In this document: one piece after another, positions 22,699 through 29,232 of the stretch
How positions within the stretch are numbered: position 1 is the first letter of the stretch
How the letters are laid out: each line of letters starts with the position of its first letter
Source: Alphaproteobacteria bacterium UBA998
GTDB lineage: Bacteria > Pseudomonadota > Alphaproteobacteria > Rickettsiales > UBA998
Direction of reading: 5' to 3'
DNA: 29,232 nucleotides
Assembly: GCA_002291925.1 (NCBI GenBank)
Contig: DBAY01000075.1
Span: forward strand, 1-29,232
Translations under genes and position numbers: made by a program
Notes under the pieces: model-generated
Told to the model about the DNA's origin: nothing
Database searches by the model: none
Seen by the model: the letters and a program-made list of their open reading frames with translations, nothing else

Positions 22699-23841
22699 AT
22701 GAAGAGTCTCAGGAAGAAGAGTCTCAGGAAATGGTATGCCGGGCTGAACCGGCCGACCCGGCTGGCGGTGTGGATTCTGGTCGGCATCACCCTGTGGATG
22801 GCCACCGGCTTCATCCTTCCCAGCGAAGACCACTCTGACGAAAACACCGCCCTGCGGGATGAGCGCGATGTCAGCGCCGGCATTGCTATCCGCCAGAGCG
22901 TCGCGCAGCCGCACAACCGCACCATCGCGCTGAACGGCGTCACGGAGCCTAACCGCGTGGTCGGGTTGAAGGCCCAGACGGCCGGGCCGATTGCCGCGTT
23001 TCCGCTGAAAGAGGGCACGCAGGTGAAAAAAGGTGACGTGTTGGTGGAAATCGACCCGCAGAACCGCCCGGAGCAGTTGCGCCGCGCCGAGGCGCTGGTG
23101 AGCCAGCGCGAGATTGAATACAAGGCCTCGCAGCGCCTCGCCACGCAGGGCTTCACCACGGAAGTGCGCTTTGCGGAGACGAAAACGCAGCTGGAGGATG
23201 CCCGCCGCGAGCTGAAGCAGGCGCAGATTGACCTGCGCAACACCCGCATCCGCGCACCGTTTGATGGCGTGCTGGAACGGCTGAATGCCGAGGTAGGCGA
23301 TTTCGTCGGCGTCGGCGTGTTTGGCGGCGAGGGGGCCATCGCACAGGTGGTGGAGCCGAACCCGCTGATTATCGCCGCCAGCGTGCCGCAGTCCGACCTG
23401 CCGCTCATCCAGCGCGACGGTGTGGTGGCCATCCGCATCCCGAACATAGAACTACTTGAGGGGCGCATCCGCTACCTCGCCAGTGTGGCCGACGCCGCCA
23501 GCCGCAGCTTCCGCGTGGAAGTGGAGCTGCCGAACCCGGACTATGCCATTCCCTCCGGCCTCACCGCCGAGGTGCGCCTGCCGCTGGAAACCGTGCAGGC
23601 GCATCTGGTTCCGCCCTCCATCATCGCGCTCGACGACAAGGGCGGCGTCGGCGTGAAGACGGTGGATGACGTGGGCGGCGTGCATTTCAACCCGGTGGCG
23701 GTGCTAGACGAAACCGGCGAAGGGCTCTGGGTGGCCGGGCTCCCGGAGCAGGTATGGCTCGTCACCCAGGGCCAGGCCTTCATCAGCGATGGCCAGACGC
23801 TTGATTTGCAGAAGGTGAAGCGTGAGGGGGAAATCCCGTGA
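22699..23841 (+). CDS. RND efflux periplasmic adaptor (membrane fusion protein)
   Basis: 380 residues. A basic N-terminus (1-15) precedes one membrane anchor (about 22-41). The lipoyl-like halves are visible around GLKAQTAGPIAAFPLKEGTQ (about 89-108) and TRIRAPFDGVLERLNAEVGD, with the alpha-hairpin (LRRAEALVSQREIEYKASQR to RRELKQAQIDLRN, about 120-180) between them; beta-barrel and membrane-proximal parts follow. Adaptors of this type join an inner-membrane RND pump to an outer-membrane channel. The pump is encoded further on, past a small GIY-YIG gene. Codons 2-11 come from a 15 bp tandem duplication (22702-22731). No TolC-like channel is in the window. Substrate is unknown. Confidence 0.92.
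   Translation: MKSLRKKSLRKWYAGLNRPTRLAVWILVGITLWMATGFILPSEDHSDENTALRDERDVSAGIAIRQSVAQPHNRTIALNGVTEPNRVVGLKAQTAGPIAAFPLKEGTQVKKGDVLVEIDPQNRPEQLRRAEALVSQREIEYKASQRLATQGFTTEVRFAETKTQLEDARRELKQAQIDLRNTRIRAPFDGVLERLNAEVGDFVGVGVFGGEGAIAQVVEPNPLIIAASVPQSDLPLIQRDGVVAIRIPNIELLEGRIRYLASVADAASRSFRVEVELPNPDYAIPSGLTAEVRLPLETVQAHLVPPSIIALDDKGGVGVKTVDDVGGVHFNPVAVLDETGEGLWVAGLPEQVWLVTQGQAFISDGQTLDLQKVKREGEIP
22702..22731 (+). repeat. 15 bp tandem duplication in the adaptor gene
   Basis: AAGAGTCTCAGGAAG is followed at once by AAGAGTCTCAGGAAA, differing in the last base. It encodes KSLRK twice in the cytoplasmic N-terminus. Confidence 0.9.
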
Positions 23842-24134
23842 TGGATGGGGCCGGCTTCGTGTATTTCATGAGCAAACGCAAAGACGGCGTTATTTATACG
23901 GGTGTAACGTCCGACCTCATCAAACGGGTTTTTGAGCACAAACAAGGTGTCGTTGAGGGTTTTACGAAAAAATATAATGCCAAGCACTTGGTCTTTTTTG
24001 AGGATTGCGGAAGCATTGAAACGGCGATTGCTCAGGAAAAAAAGCTGAAAAATCTTCACCGCGCCAAGAAAATCGAGATCATTGAACGCGCCAATCCCGA
24101 ATGGAAGGATTTGTATGAATCCATCCTTCTTTAA
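23841..24134 (+). CDS. GIY-YIG domain protein (UPF0213-like)
   Basis: 97 residues from ATG 23841, whose A is the last base of the adaptor stop (TGATG); GAGGGGG is 10 bases upstream. The single domain has the GIY-YIG signature: FVYFM with Tyr8, YTGVTSDLIKRVFEHK with Tyr19, Arg29 and His33, and Glu66 in QEKKLK. The expected catalytic Tyr, Arg and Glu are all present. Small proteins of this type are widespread, often in several copies, and their cellular role is unsettled. The gene is visibly richer in A and T than its neighbours and has more Lys codons, suggesting that it arrived by transfer and now sits inside the efflux operon. Confidence 0.88.
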   Translation: MDGAGFVYFMSKRKDGVIYTGVTSDLIKRVFEHKQGVVEGFTKKYNAKHLVFFEDCGSIETAIAQEKKLKNLHRAKKIEIIERANPEWKDLYESILL

Positions 24135-24157
24135 GGCGTCGCGCCTCTTTTCTAGCT

Positions 24158-24246
24158 GTCATCCTGTGACGCCCAGAGGGCGGGCACAGGATCTCCACGC
24201 GATACGGGGAAAGATCCTGTGCTGCGCTGCGCGCCCGCAGGGTGAC
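24158..24246. repeat. GTCAT...GTGAC palindromic repeat before the RND pump gene
   Basis: 89 bp, starting GTCATCCTGTG and ending CGCAGGGTGAC; inner arms CACAGGATCT / AGATCCTGTG are perfectly complementary. The ribosome site GGGGAGG of the pump gene begins at the next base. Confidence 0.85.
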
Positions 24247-24257
24247 GGGGAGGTAGA

Positions 24258-27200
24258 ATGTTCGCGCTGATTGACGCGGCGATCTCACGCTACCGGGTGG
24301 TGTACCTGCTGATTGCGTTCATCCTCGTGATGGGCAGCGTGGCCTATGTGTCCGTGCCGAAGGAATCGAGCCCGGACGTGCAGATTCCCATGATTTATGT
24401 CTCCATGACGCTCGAGGGCGTCTCGCCTGAGGATGCGGAGCGGCTGCTGCTCCGCCCGATGGAAAAGCAGCTCTCGGACGTCGAAGGCGTGAAGATCATG
24501 AAGTCCGAGGCGTCAGAGGGCTTTGCCTCCGTCACCCTCGAATTCGACGCCGGCTTTGATGCCGACACCGCCATGCAGGATGTGCGCGCCAAGGTCGATG
24601 AGGCGAAGTCCGAGCTGCCCGCCGATACCGACGAACCCAAGGTGCAGGAAGTGAATTTCAGCCTCTTCCCCGTCGTCAACGTCATTCTCACCGGTGACGT
24701 GCCGGAGCGCACATTGGTGCAGGTGGCGCGCGACCTGCAAGACAAGCTGGAGTCCCTCTCGCCCGTTCTGCAGGCGGAGCTGACCGGTGCCCGTGAAGAG
24801 GTGCTGGAGATCGTCATCGATCCGGTGACGCTGGAGGGCTACAATATCTCCGCCGAGGAGGTGTTCAACAAGGTACAGCAGAATAACATCCTGGTGCCCG
24901 CAGGCGAGCTGGATAACGGTCAGGGGCGGTTCTCGGTCAAGCTGCCGGGGCTGATTGAAACCTTCCGCGATCTGGCCGACGTGCCCATTATCACCAAGGG
25001 CGAGAAGGTGGTGACACTCAAGGACGTCGCGCGGATCCGCCGCACCTTCAAGGATCCGCAGACCTACGCCCGCGTGGACGGGCGGCCCGCCATCGGCCTC
25101 GGCGTCTCCAAGCGTACAGGGGCCAACATCATCGACACGGTCGCCGCGGTGCGGGCCGTGGTGGAGCGCGAGCAGAAGAGCTGGCCGAAGGGCATCGACG
25201 TGGTGTTCTCGCAGGATACCTCGAACGAAATCCGCTCCATGCTGGGTGATTTGGAGAACAACGTCATCTTCGCCGTGCTGCTGGTGCTGCTCTCCATTCT
25301 GGTGACGATGGACATCAAGTCGGCATTCCTCGTCTCGCTTTCGGTACCGATTTCCTTCCTCATCGGCATTCTGTTCCTCGCGGCGTTCGGCTACACGCTG
25401 AACATCGTGGTGCTGTTCAGCCTGATTCTCGCCAGCGGCATGCTGGTGGATGCCACCATCGTGGTGTGCGAATACGCCGACCGGCTGGAGGAGCAGGGCG
25501 TGCCCGCACGCATTGCCTATAGTCGTGCCGCCAAGCGCATGGCGTGGCCGGTAATTGCTTCCACCGCTACGGCGGTGATGGTGTTCCTGCCGCTGCTGTT
25601 CTGGCCGGGGGTGGTGGGGCAGTTCATGAAATACATGCCGATCACCATCATCGTCACCATGACCGGCGCGCTGGTGATGGCGATGCTGTTCGTGCCCGCA
25701 CTCGGCGCACGGATGCGGCGGGATGGGGAGTCTCGTCATCCTGCGGGAGGCGTAGCCTCAGCGCAGGATCTCTCTCTGTATCATGAGGAGATTCTGCGCA
25801 GCCCTGCGGGTTCGCAGAATGACGCGGCATCTGAAGTCGGCGAAGACCTCGACGATCCGCGGCCCACGGACCGTTTCACGCTTGCCTACATGCGCGGTGT
25901 CGAGCAGGTGCTGCGCCGTCCGGGACGGTTCTGCGCGCTGATGTGCGCGGGCATGGTGGCGGTGTTCGTGCTGTTTGGCACCATTGGGCCGGGGGTGGAA
26001 TTCTTCCCCGATATCGAGCCGGAGAATGCCAGCCTGCAAATCCGCGCGCGCGGCAATCTGTCGGTGGATGAGATGGATGCGCTCGTGCGGCAGGTGGAAT
26101 CCCGCATCACGCCGAGCGACGAGGTGAAAATTTTCTACACCCGCTCCGGAAAGCTCGGCACGCGAGACATGCCGCGAGACACAATCGGCATTATCCAGAT
26201 GGAGTTCGTCGACTGGCAGAAGCGCCGCCGCGCCAATGAGATTCTCTCCGAGATGAAGGCGAAGGTGGCGGACATCCCAGGGATTGTCGTCGAGACCGCC
26301 AAGCAGGAGCAGGGGCCGCCTTCCGGCAAGGCGGTGCAGTTGGAACTGCGCAGCCGCCAGCCCGAGCTGATTGCCCCGGCCGTGGAGAAAGTGCTGGCCT
26401 TCATGAATGAGAAGGGCGGCTATACCAACATCGAGGATGACCGTCCGATCCCGGAGATTGTCTGGGAATTCCGCGTAGACCGCGAGAAAGCCGGTCGTAA
26501 CAACATCTCCGTGATGGCGGTGGGGCAGATGATCAAGCTCATCACCAACGGCATCAAGGTGAACGAATACCGCCCGGATGATGCCGATGACGAAGTGGAT
26601 ATTGTCGTCCGCTTCCCCGAGGAATACCGCAACCTTGGCCAACTCGCGCGGTTGCGTGTCTATACTGATAGCGGCCAGGAGCCGATCACCAATTTCGTGC
26701 AGCGCACTCCGACGCCGTCGGTCGGTACCATCCGCCGGGTGGACGGGCTGCGCGTGATGAACATCAAGGCGGACGTCACCGAGGGCACGCTTCCCGATGC
26801 CAAGGTGAAGGAGCTGGCGAAATGGATTGCCGAGGGCAACCTGCCGCCGGGGGTGGAAGCCACGTTTCGCGGGGAGGATGAAGACCAGCGCGAGGCACAG
26901 CAATTCCTGACCACCGCGTTCTTCGTGGCCATTTTCGGCATGGCGCTGATGATGGTGATGCAGTTCAACAGCATCTATTACATGGTCGTCATCATGAGTG
27001 CGGTGATCTTCTCCACCGGGGGCGTATTCCTCGGGCACTTGCTTACCTTCCAGCCCTTCGGCATCGTGATGAGCGGGGTGGGGGTCATCGCGCTGGCGGG
27101 CGTGGTGGTGCAGAACAACATCATCTTCCTCGATACCTATAAACTACTGCGCGAGCGCGGCATGGCGATCCGCGAGGCGTTGATTGAAACTGGCGCGCGG

Positions 27201-27470
27201 CGCCTGCGGCCTATTTTCCTCACCGCGGGCACTACGGTGTGGGGGCTGATTCCGATGATGTGCGCCATGACGCTCGATTTTGTGAAGCGCGACATCAGCT
27301 TCGGTGCGCCGTCCGCGCAATGGTGGGTGCAGCTTTCCACCGCCATCGCGGGTGGCCTGACCTTTGCCACCTGCCTGACGCTCTTCTTCACGCCCTGCCT
27401 TATTCTGTTATGGGAAAGCCGCACCGGCGGCTGGTGGCAGCGCCTGCGCCGGCCGGTGCGACGGAGGTAG
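24258..27470 (+). CDS. RND efflux pump, inner-membrane permease
   Basis: 1070 residues, normal for the family; ATG 24258 with GGGGAGG four bases upstream. It has the usual twofold layout: TM1 (about 12-32), a first large periplasmic loop, a TM2-6 block (about 335-490), a cytoplasmic link, TM7 (about 555-575), a second periplasmic loop, and TM8-12 (about 885-1055). TM4 reads SGMLVDATIVVCEYADR with one acidic residue, Asp398, where AcrB has two; TM10 reads GVVVQNNIIFLDTY. This is closer to non-AcrB branches of the superfamily. The cytoplasmic link at about 493-522 is encoded by a palindromic repeat read in frame. Works with the adaptor gene upstream; substrate is unknown. Confidence 0.93.
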   Translation: MFALIDAAISRYRVVYLLIAFILVMGSVAYVSVPKESSPDVQIPMIYVSMTLEGVSPEDAERLLLRPMEKQLSDVEGVKIMKSEASEGFASVTLEFDAGFDADTAMQDVRAKVDEAKSELPADTDEPKVQEVNFSLFPVVNVILTGDVPERTLVQVARDLQDKLESLSPVLQAELTGAREEVLEIVIDPVTLEGYNISAEEVFNKVQQNNILVPAGELDNGQGRFSVKLPGLIETFRDLADVPIITKGEKVVTLKDVARIRRTFKDPQTYARVDGRPAIGLGVSKRTGANIIDTVAAVRAVVEREQKSWPKGIDVVFSQDTSNEIRSMLGDLENNVIFAVLLVLLSILVTMDIKSAFLVSLSVPISFLIGILFLAAFGYTLNIVVLFSLILASGMLVDATIVVCEYADRLEEQGVPARIAYSRAAKRMAWPVIASTATAVMVFLPLLFWPGVVGQFMKYMPITIIVTMTGALVMAMLFVPALGARMRRDGESRHPAGGVASAQDLSLYHEEILRSPAGSQNDAASEVGEDLDDPRPTDRFTLAYMRGVEQVLRRPGRFCALMCAGMVAVFVLFGTIGPGVEFFPDIEPENASLQIRARGNLSVDEMDALVRQVESRITPSDEVKIFYTRSGKLGTRDMPRDTIGIIQMEFVDWQKRRRANEILSEMKAKVADIPGIVVETAKQEQGPPSGKAVQLELRSRQPELIAPAVEKVLAFMNEKGGYTNIEDDRPIPEIVWEFRVDREKAGRNNISVMAVGQMIKLITNGIKVNEYRPDDADDEVDIVVRFPEEYRNLGQLARLRVYTDSGQEPITNFVQRTPTPSVGTIRRVDGLRVMNIKADVTEGTLPDAKVKELAKWIAEGNLPPGVEATFRGEDEDQREAQQFLTTAFFVAIFGMALMMVMQFNSIYYMVVIMSAVIFSTGGVFLGHLLTFQPFGIVMSGVGVIALAGVVVQNNIIFLDTYKLLRERGMAIREALIETGARRLRPIFLTAGTTVWGLIPMMCAMTLDFVKRDISFGAPSAQWWVQLSTAIAGGLTFATCLTLFFTPCLILLWESRTGGWWQRLRRPVRRR
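25735..25823. repeat. GTCAT...ATGAC palindromic repeat inside the RND pump gene
   Basis: 89 bp within the open frame, covering about codons 493-522. Outer arms GTCATCCTGCG / CGCAGAATGAC and inner arms GCGCAGGATCT / AGATTCTGCGC pair as in the intergenic copies. It lies in the predicted cytoplasmic link between TM6 and TM7. Confidence 0.88.
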
Positions 27471-27504
27471 TTTGCAGCAGTAAAGATATCGTCGAGAAGC
27501 GTTG

Positions 27505-28275
27505 CTAGGCGCGTTTGCCTACCAGCCGGTAAAACGCGTAGGCGCTCACCGGAATGGAGAGCAGGTATAGCCCGCCAAGCAGGGGCAGCGTGGCCCACGG
27601 GGTGATGATGGCAAACGCCATGATGACCGTCGCGGCGGCGAGCACGTAAGGGATGTAATCCTGCGAGATGCGGAAATTCTTCGCCGCCACGGTGGGAATT
27701 CGGCTGGCCATCAGCGCGCCGATGAGCGCAAGGTAGAGCGCGGCGAGTGGGGCGCGCTCGTGGAAGACATCGATGTCCTGAAACGACAGCATGATGGGGC
27801 TGATCGCCAGCATCGCCCCGCCGGGGGCGGGCACGCCGGTGAAGAAAAAGCGCTCTGCCGGATGCTTCGGCTCCTTGGTGATGCTGACATTGAAGCGCGC
27901 CAGTCGCAGGGCGCAGCAGGCGATATAGATAAGCACCGCCGCCCAGCCGAAGCGTTTGAAATCAGAGAGCGCCCACAGCCAGAACACGACTGCCGGGGCA
28001 AGGCCGAAGCACATCACGTCTGAAAGCGAATCCAATTGGGCGCCGAAATTGCTGGTGGCGCGCAGCAGGCGGGCGACGAGCCCGTCCATGGCGTCCAGAA
28101 TGGCCGCGACGATGAGAAACATCACCGCCGCTTCCCATTTCTCGTCAAAGGCGAAGCGGATGGAAGAGACGCCGCAGCACATGCCCGCGATGGTCACCAT
28201 GTTGGGAAACAGCCGGCTCACCGGCATGTCGCGCAGGCGGCGGCGCTGGCCGTTTTCCATCGGGGCGCGGGCCAT
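27505..28275 (-). CDS. pssA: CDP-diacylglycerol--serine O-phosphatidyltransferase
   Basis: 256 residues. The CDP-alcohol phosphotransferase signature is complete: Asp64-Gly65-x2-Ala68-Arg69-x8-Gly78-x3-Asp82-x3-Asp86. An early FPNMVTIAGMCCG and about seven to eight hydrophobic segments are typical of the bacterial type II, membrane-bound PssA. It joins serine to CDP-diacylglycerol to give phosphatidylserine in the inner membrane. Its ATG shares one base with the psd stop (TGATG on the minus strand), so the two are translated as a unit and catalyse consecutive steps to phosphatidylethanolamine. It converges on the RND pump gene with 34 bp between; no terminator hairpin is evident there. Confidence 0.96.
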   Translation of the reverse strand: MARAPMENGQRRRLRDMPVSRLFPNMVTIAGMCCGVSSIRFAFDEKWEAAVMFLIVAAILDAMDGLVARLLRATSNFGAQLDSLSDVMCFGLAPAVVFWLWALSDFKRFGWAAVLIYIACCALRLARFNVSITKEPKHPAERFFFTGVPAPGGAMLAISPIMLSFQDIDVFHERAPLAALYLALIGALMASRIPTVAAKNFRISQDYIPYVLAAATVIMAFAIITPWATLPLLGGLYLLSIPVSAYAFYRLVGKRA

Positions 28276-28982
28276 CAGTGGCTGACCCCCGTGCGCGGCT
28301 CTTCCTTGCTGTTCAGGTCAGCGAAAATCGTCTCGCCGCCAATGGCTACCTGTCCTTCCATCACCAGCGGGTTGACGCCCACGGGAAGGAACACGTCCAC
28401 GCGGCTGCCGAAGCGGATGATGCCGAAGCGCTCGCCCGTTTCGACGCGCTGGTTCTCGGTGAGGTCGCACAGGATGCGCCGCGCGATGAGGCCCGCGATC
28501 TGCACCACGCCGACCAGCTGCCCGCCATCGGTCTTGATGGCGACCATCTGGCGCTCATTATCCTCGGAGGCCTTGTCCAGCGTGGCGTTGAGGAACAGCC
28601 CCTCATGGTAATGCAGTTTGGAGATATTGCCCGCGATGGGAATGCGATTCACATGCACGTTGAAGACGCTCAGGAACACGCTGACGCGCCAGCGCGGCTC
28701 ATCGCCGATACCCAGCTCGAAGGGCGGGGTGACCTTGACGATCTTGGTGATCATCCCGTCGCCGGGGGAGACGATAAAGCCGGGGTTCAGCGGGGTGACA
28801 CGCTTGGGGTCGCGGAAGAAGAAAATGCACCAGACGGTCAGCACCAGCCCGATCAGGCCGAGGAACGTATTGAGCAAGGCCAGCAGCAGCGCGCCGATGG
28901 CAAACAGGGCGATGAATACATAGCCCGCCGGGTGAATCGGGAAGCGCAGATAGGTGACAATGCTTTTCAGAAGATCGTTCAT
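28275..28982 (-). CDS. psd: Phosphatidylserine decarboxylase proenzyme
   Basis: 235 residues, ATG 28982; a TTG four codons earlier is less likely. It is the short, alphaproteobacterial form of Psd: hydrophobic segments at about 22-55, the FFRDPKR motif, VSPGDGMI, the VFNVHVNRIP block with its conserved His, and RFGSRVDVF near the C-terminus. The Gly192-Ser193 bond in that motif is the self-cleavage site that makes the pyruvoyl group from Ser193. It turns phosphatidylserine into phosphatidylethanolamine at the inner membrane. It is first in the psd-pssA operon. Confidence 0.96.
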   Translation of the reverse strand: MNDLLKSIVTYLRFPIHPAGYVFIALFAIGALLLALLNTFLGLIGLVLTVWCIFFFRDPKRVTPLNPGFIVSPGDGMITKIVKVTPPFELGIGDEPRWRVSVFLSVFNVHVNRIPIAGNISKLHYHEGLFLNATLDKASEDNERQMVAIKTDGGQLVGVVQIAGLIARRILCDLTENQRVETGERFGIIRFGSRVDVFLPVGVNPLVMEGQVAIGGETIFADLNSKEEPRTGVSH

Positions 28983-29091
28983 GTTGAATTCCAAATTAAC
29001 GTTTGGTCGCTCCTTATCATGTCACGACATAAAGCGCCACCCCGCTGGCACATTAGGGGTATCTGTTTCGTGTCATGCGGTTGTTTGGTGT

Positions 29092-29165
29092 GTCATTGCG
29101 AGGAGCGCAGCGACGCGGCCATCCAGCACCGCTGACTGGATGTCTTCGCTGACACGCGCCATGAC
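29092..29165. repeat. GTCATTGCGAG-type palindromic repeat
   Basis: 74 bp, the same length and subfamily as the copy at 1845-1918: GTCATTGCGAG at the start, a CCATCCAG / CTGGATG inner stem, and GCCATGAC at the end. The end arm has decayed somewhat. Confidence 0.75.
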
Positions 29166-29179
29166 GGTTGCCAAGATGT

Positions 29180-29232
29180 GTCATTCCAGCGCAGGCTGAA
29201 TCCAGTGGATAGGCTGATCTGGATTCCAGCCT
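29180..29232. repeat. Start of a further GTCATTCC... repeat, cut by the window end
   Basis: GTCATTCCAGCGCAGGCTG, then AATCCAG and CTGGATTCCAGCC, is the left part of another element of the same kind, 14 bp after the previous one. The right end lies outside the window. Confidence 0.65.

Noticed and set aside
29019..29030. ATGTCACGACAT dyad upstream of psd, considered as an operator.
   Set aside because: Arms of only five bases around two are expected by chance, and no promoter could be placed around it with confidence.

Overview
The window is high-GC chromosomal DNA of an alphaproteobacterium, not assignable to genus from sequence alone. Support for this: the tkt / coiled-coil protein / zapA / 6S RNA order, the rne / amiC / PBP1A / prfB cluster with an RNase E whose S1 domain carries a long acidic and Arg-rich insertion, a PAS_5-type protein, hisZ next to purA, a small psd joined to pssA, and abundant short palindromic intergenic repeats. 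No rRNA, tRNA, CRISPR, prophage or transposase gene was seen. Almost every gene is chromosomal housekeeping.

Layout. 1-1566: the start of transketolase on the minus strand, diverging from a coiled-coil protein and zapA; the 6S RNA follows, with its promoter inside the end of zapA and a strong terminator behind it. 1567-2068: a cluster of palindromic repeats. 2115-4972 (minus): an envelope block of M48 metalloprotease with TPRs, a DsbA-like thiol oxidoreductase and an OmpA-like peptidoglycan-binding protein. 5084-6235: a PLP aminotransferase, then about 290 bp of repeats. 6529-9360 (minus): RNase E. 9836-15583: N-acetylmuramoyl-L-alanine amidase, PBP1A, an unknown protein and prfB with an intact programmed +1 frameshift site. 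15651-17349: a PAS_5 protein and mnmA. 17346-22560 (minus): hisZ, purA, a large kinase-like protein lacking the catalytic residues, and a small membrane protein. 22699-27470: an RND efflux adaptor and pump, separated by an AT-rich GIY-YIG gene and a palindromic repeat. 27505-28982 (minus): psd and pssA, making phosphatidylethanolamine. 29092 to the end: more repeats.

Functionally the window is rich in envelope biology: peptidoglycan synthesis and cleavage, periplasmic thiol oxidation and proteolysis, phospholipid synthesis and efflux. The observations most worth a second look are (i) a predicted tail-anchored pseudokinase with a run of 11 C near its start, followed 8 bp later by an unknown membrane protein gene; (ii) a family of GTCAT...ATGAC double-stem palindromes, one of which lies in frame inside the RND pump gene; (iii) a GIY-YIG gene plus such a repeat between adaptor and pump genes; (iv) the recoding site of prfB; and (v) two palindromes in divergent promoter regions. 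No single wholly new system is proven here; the pseudokinase pair is the best candidate.
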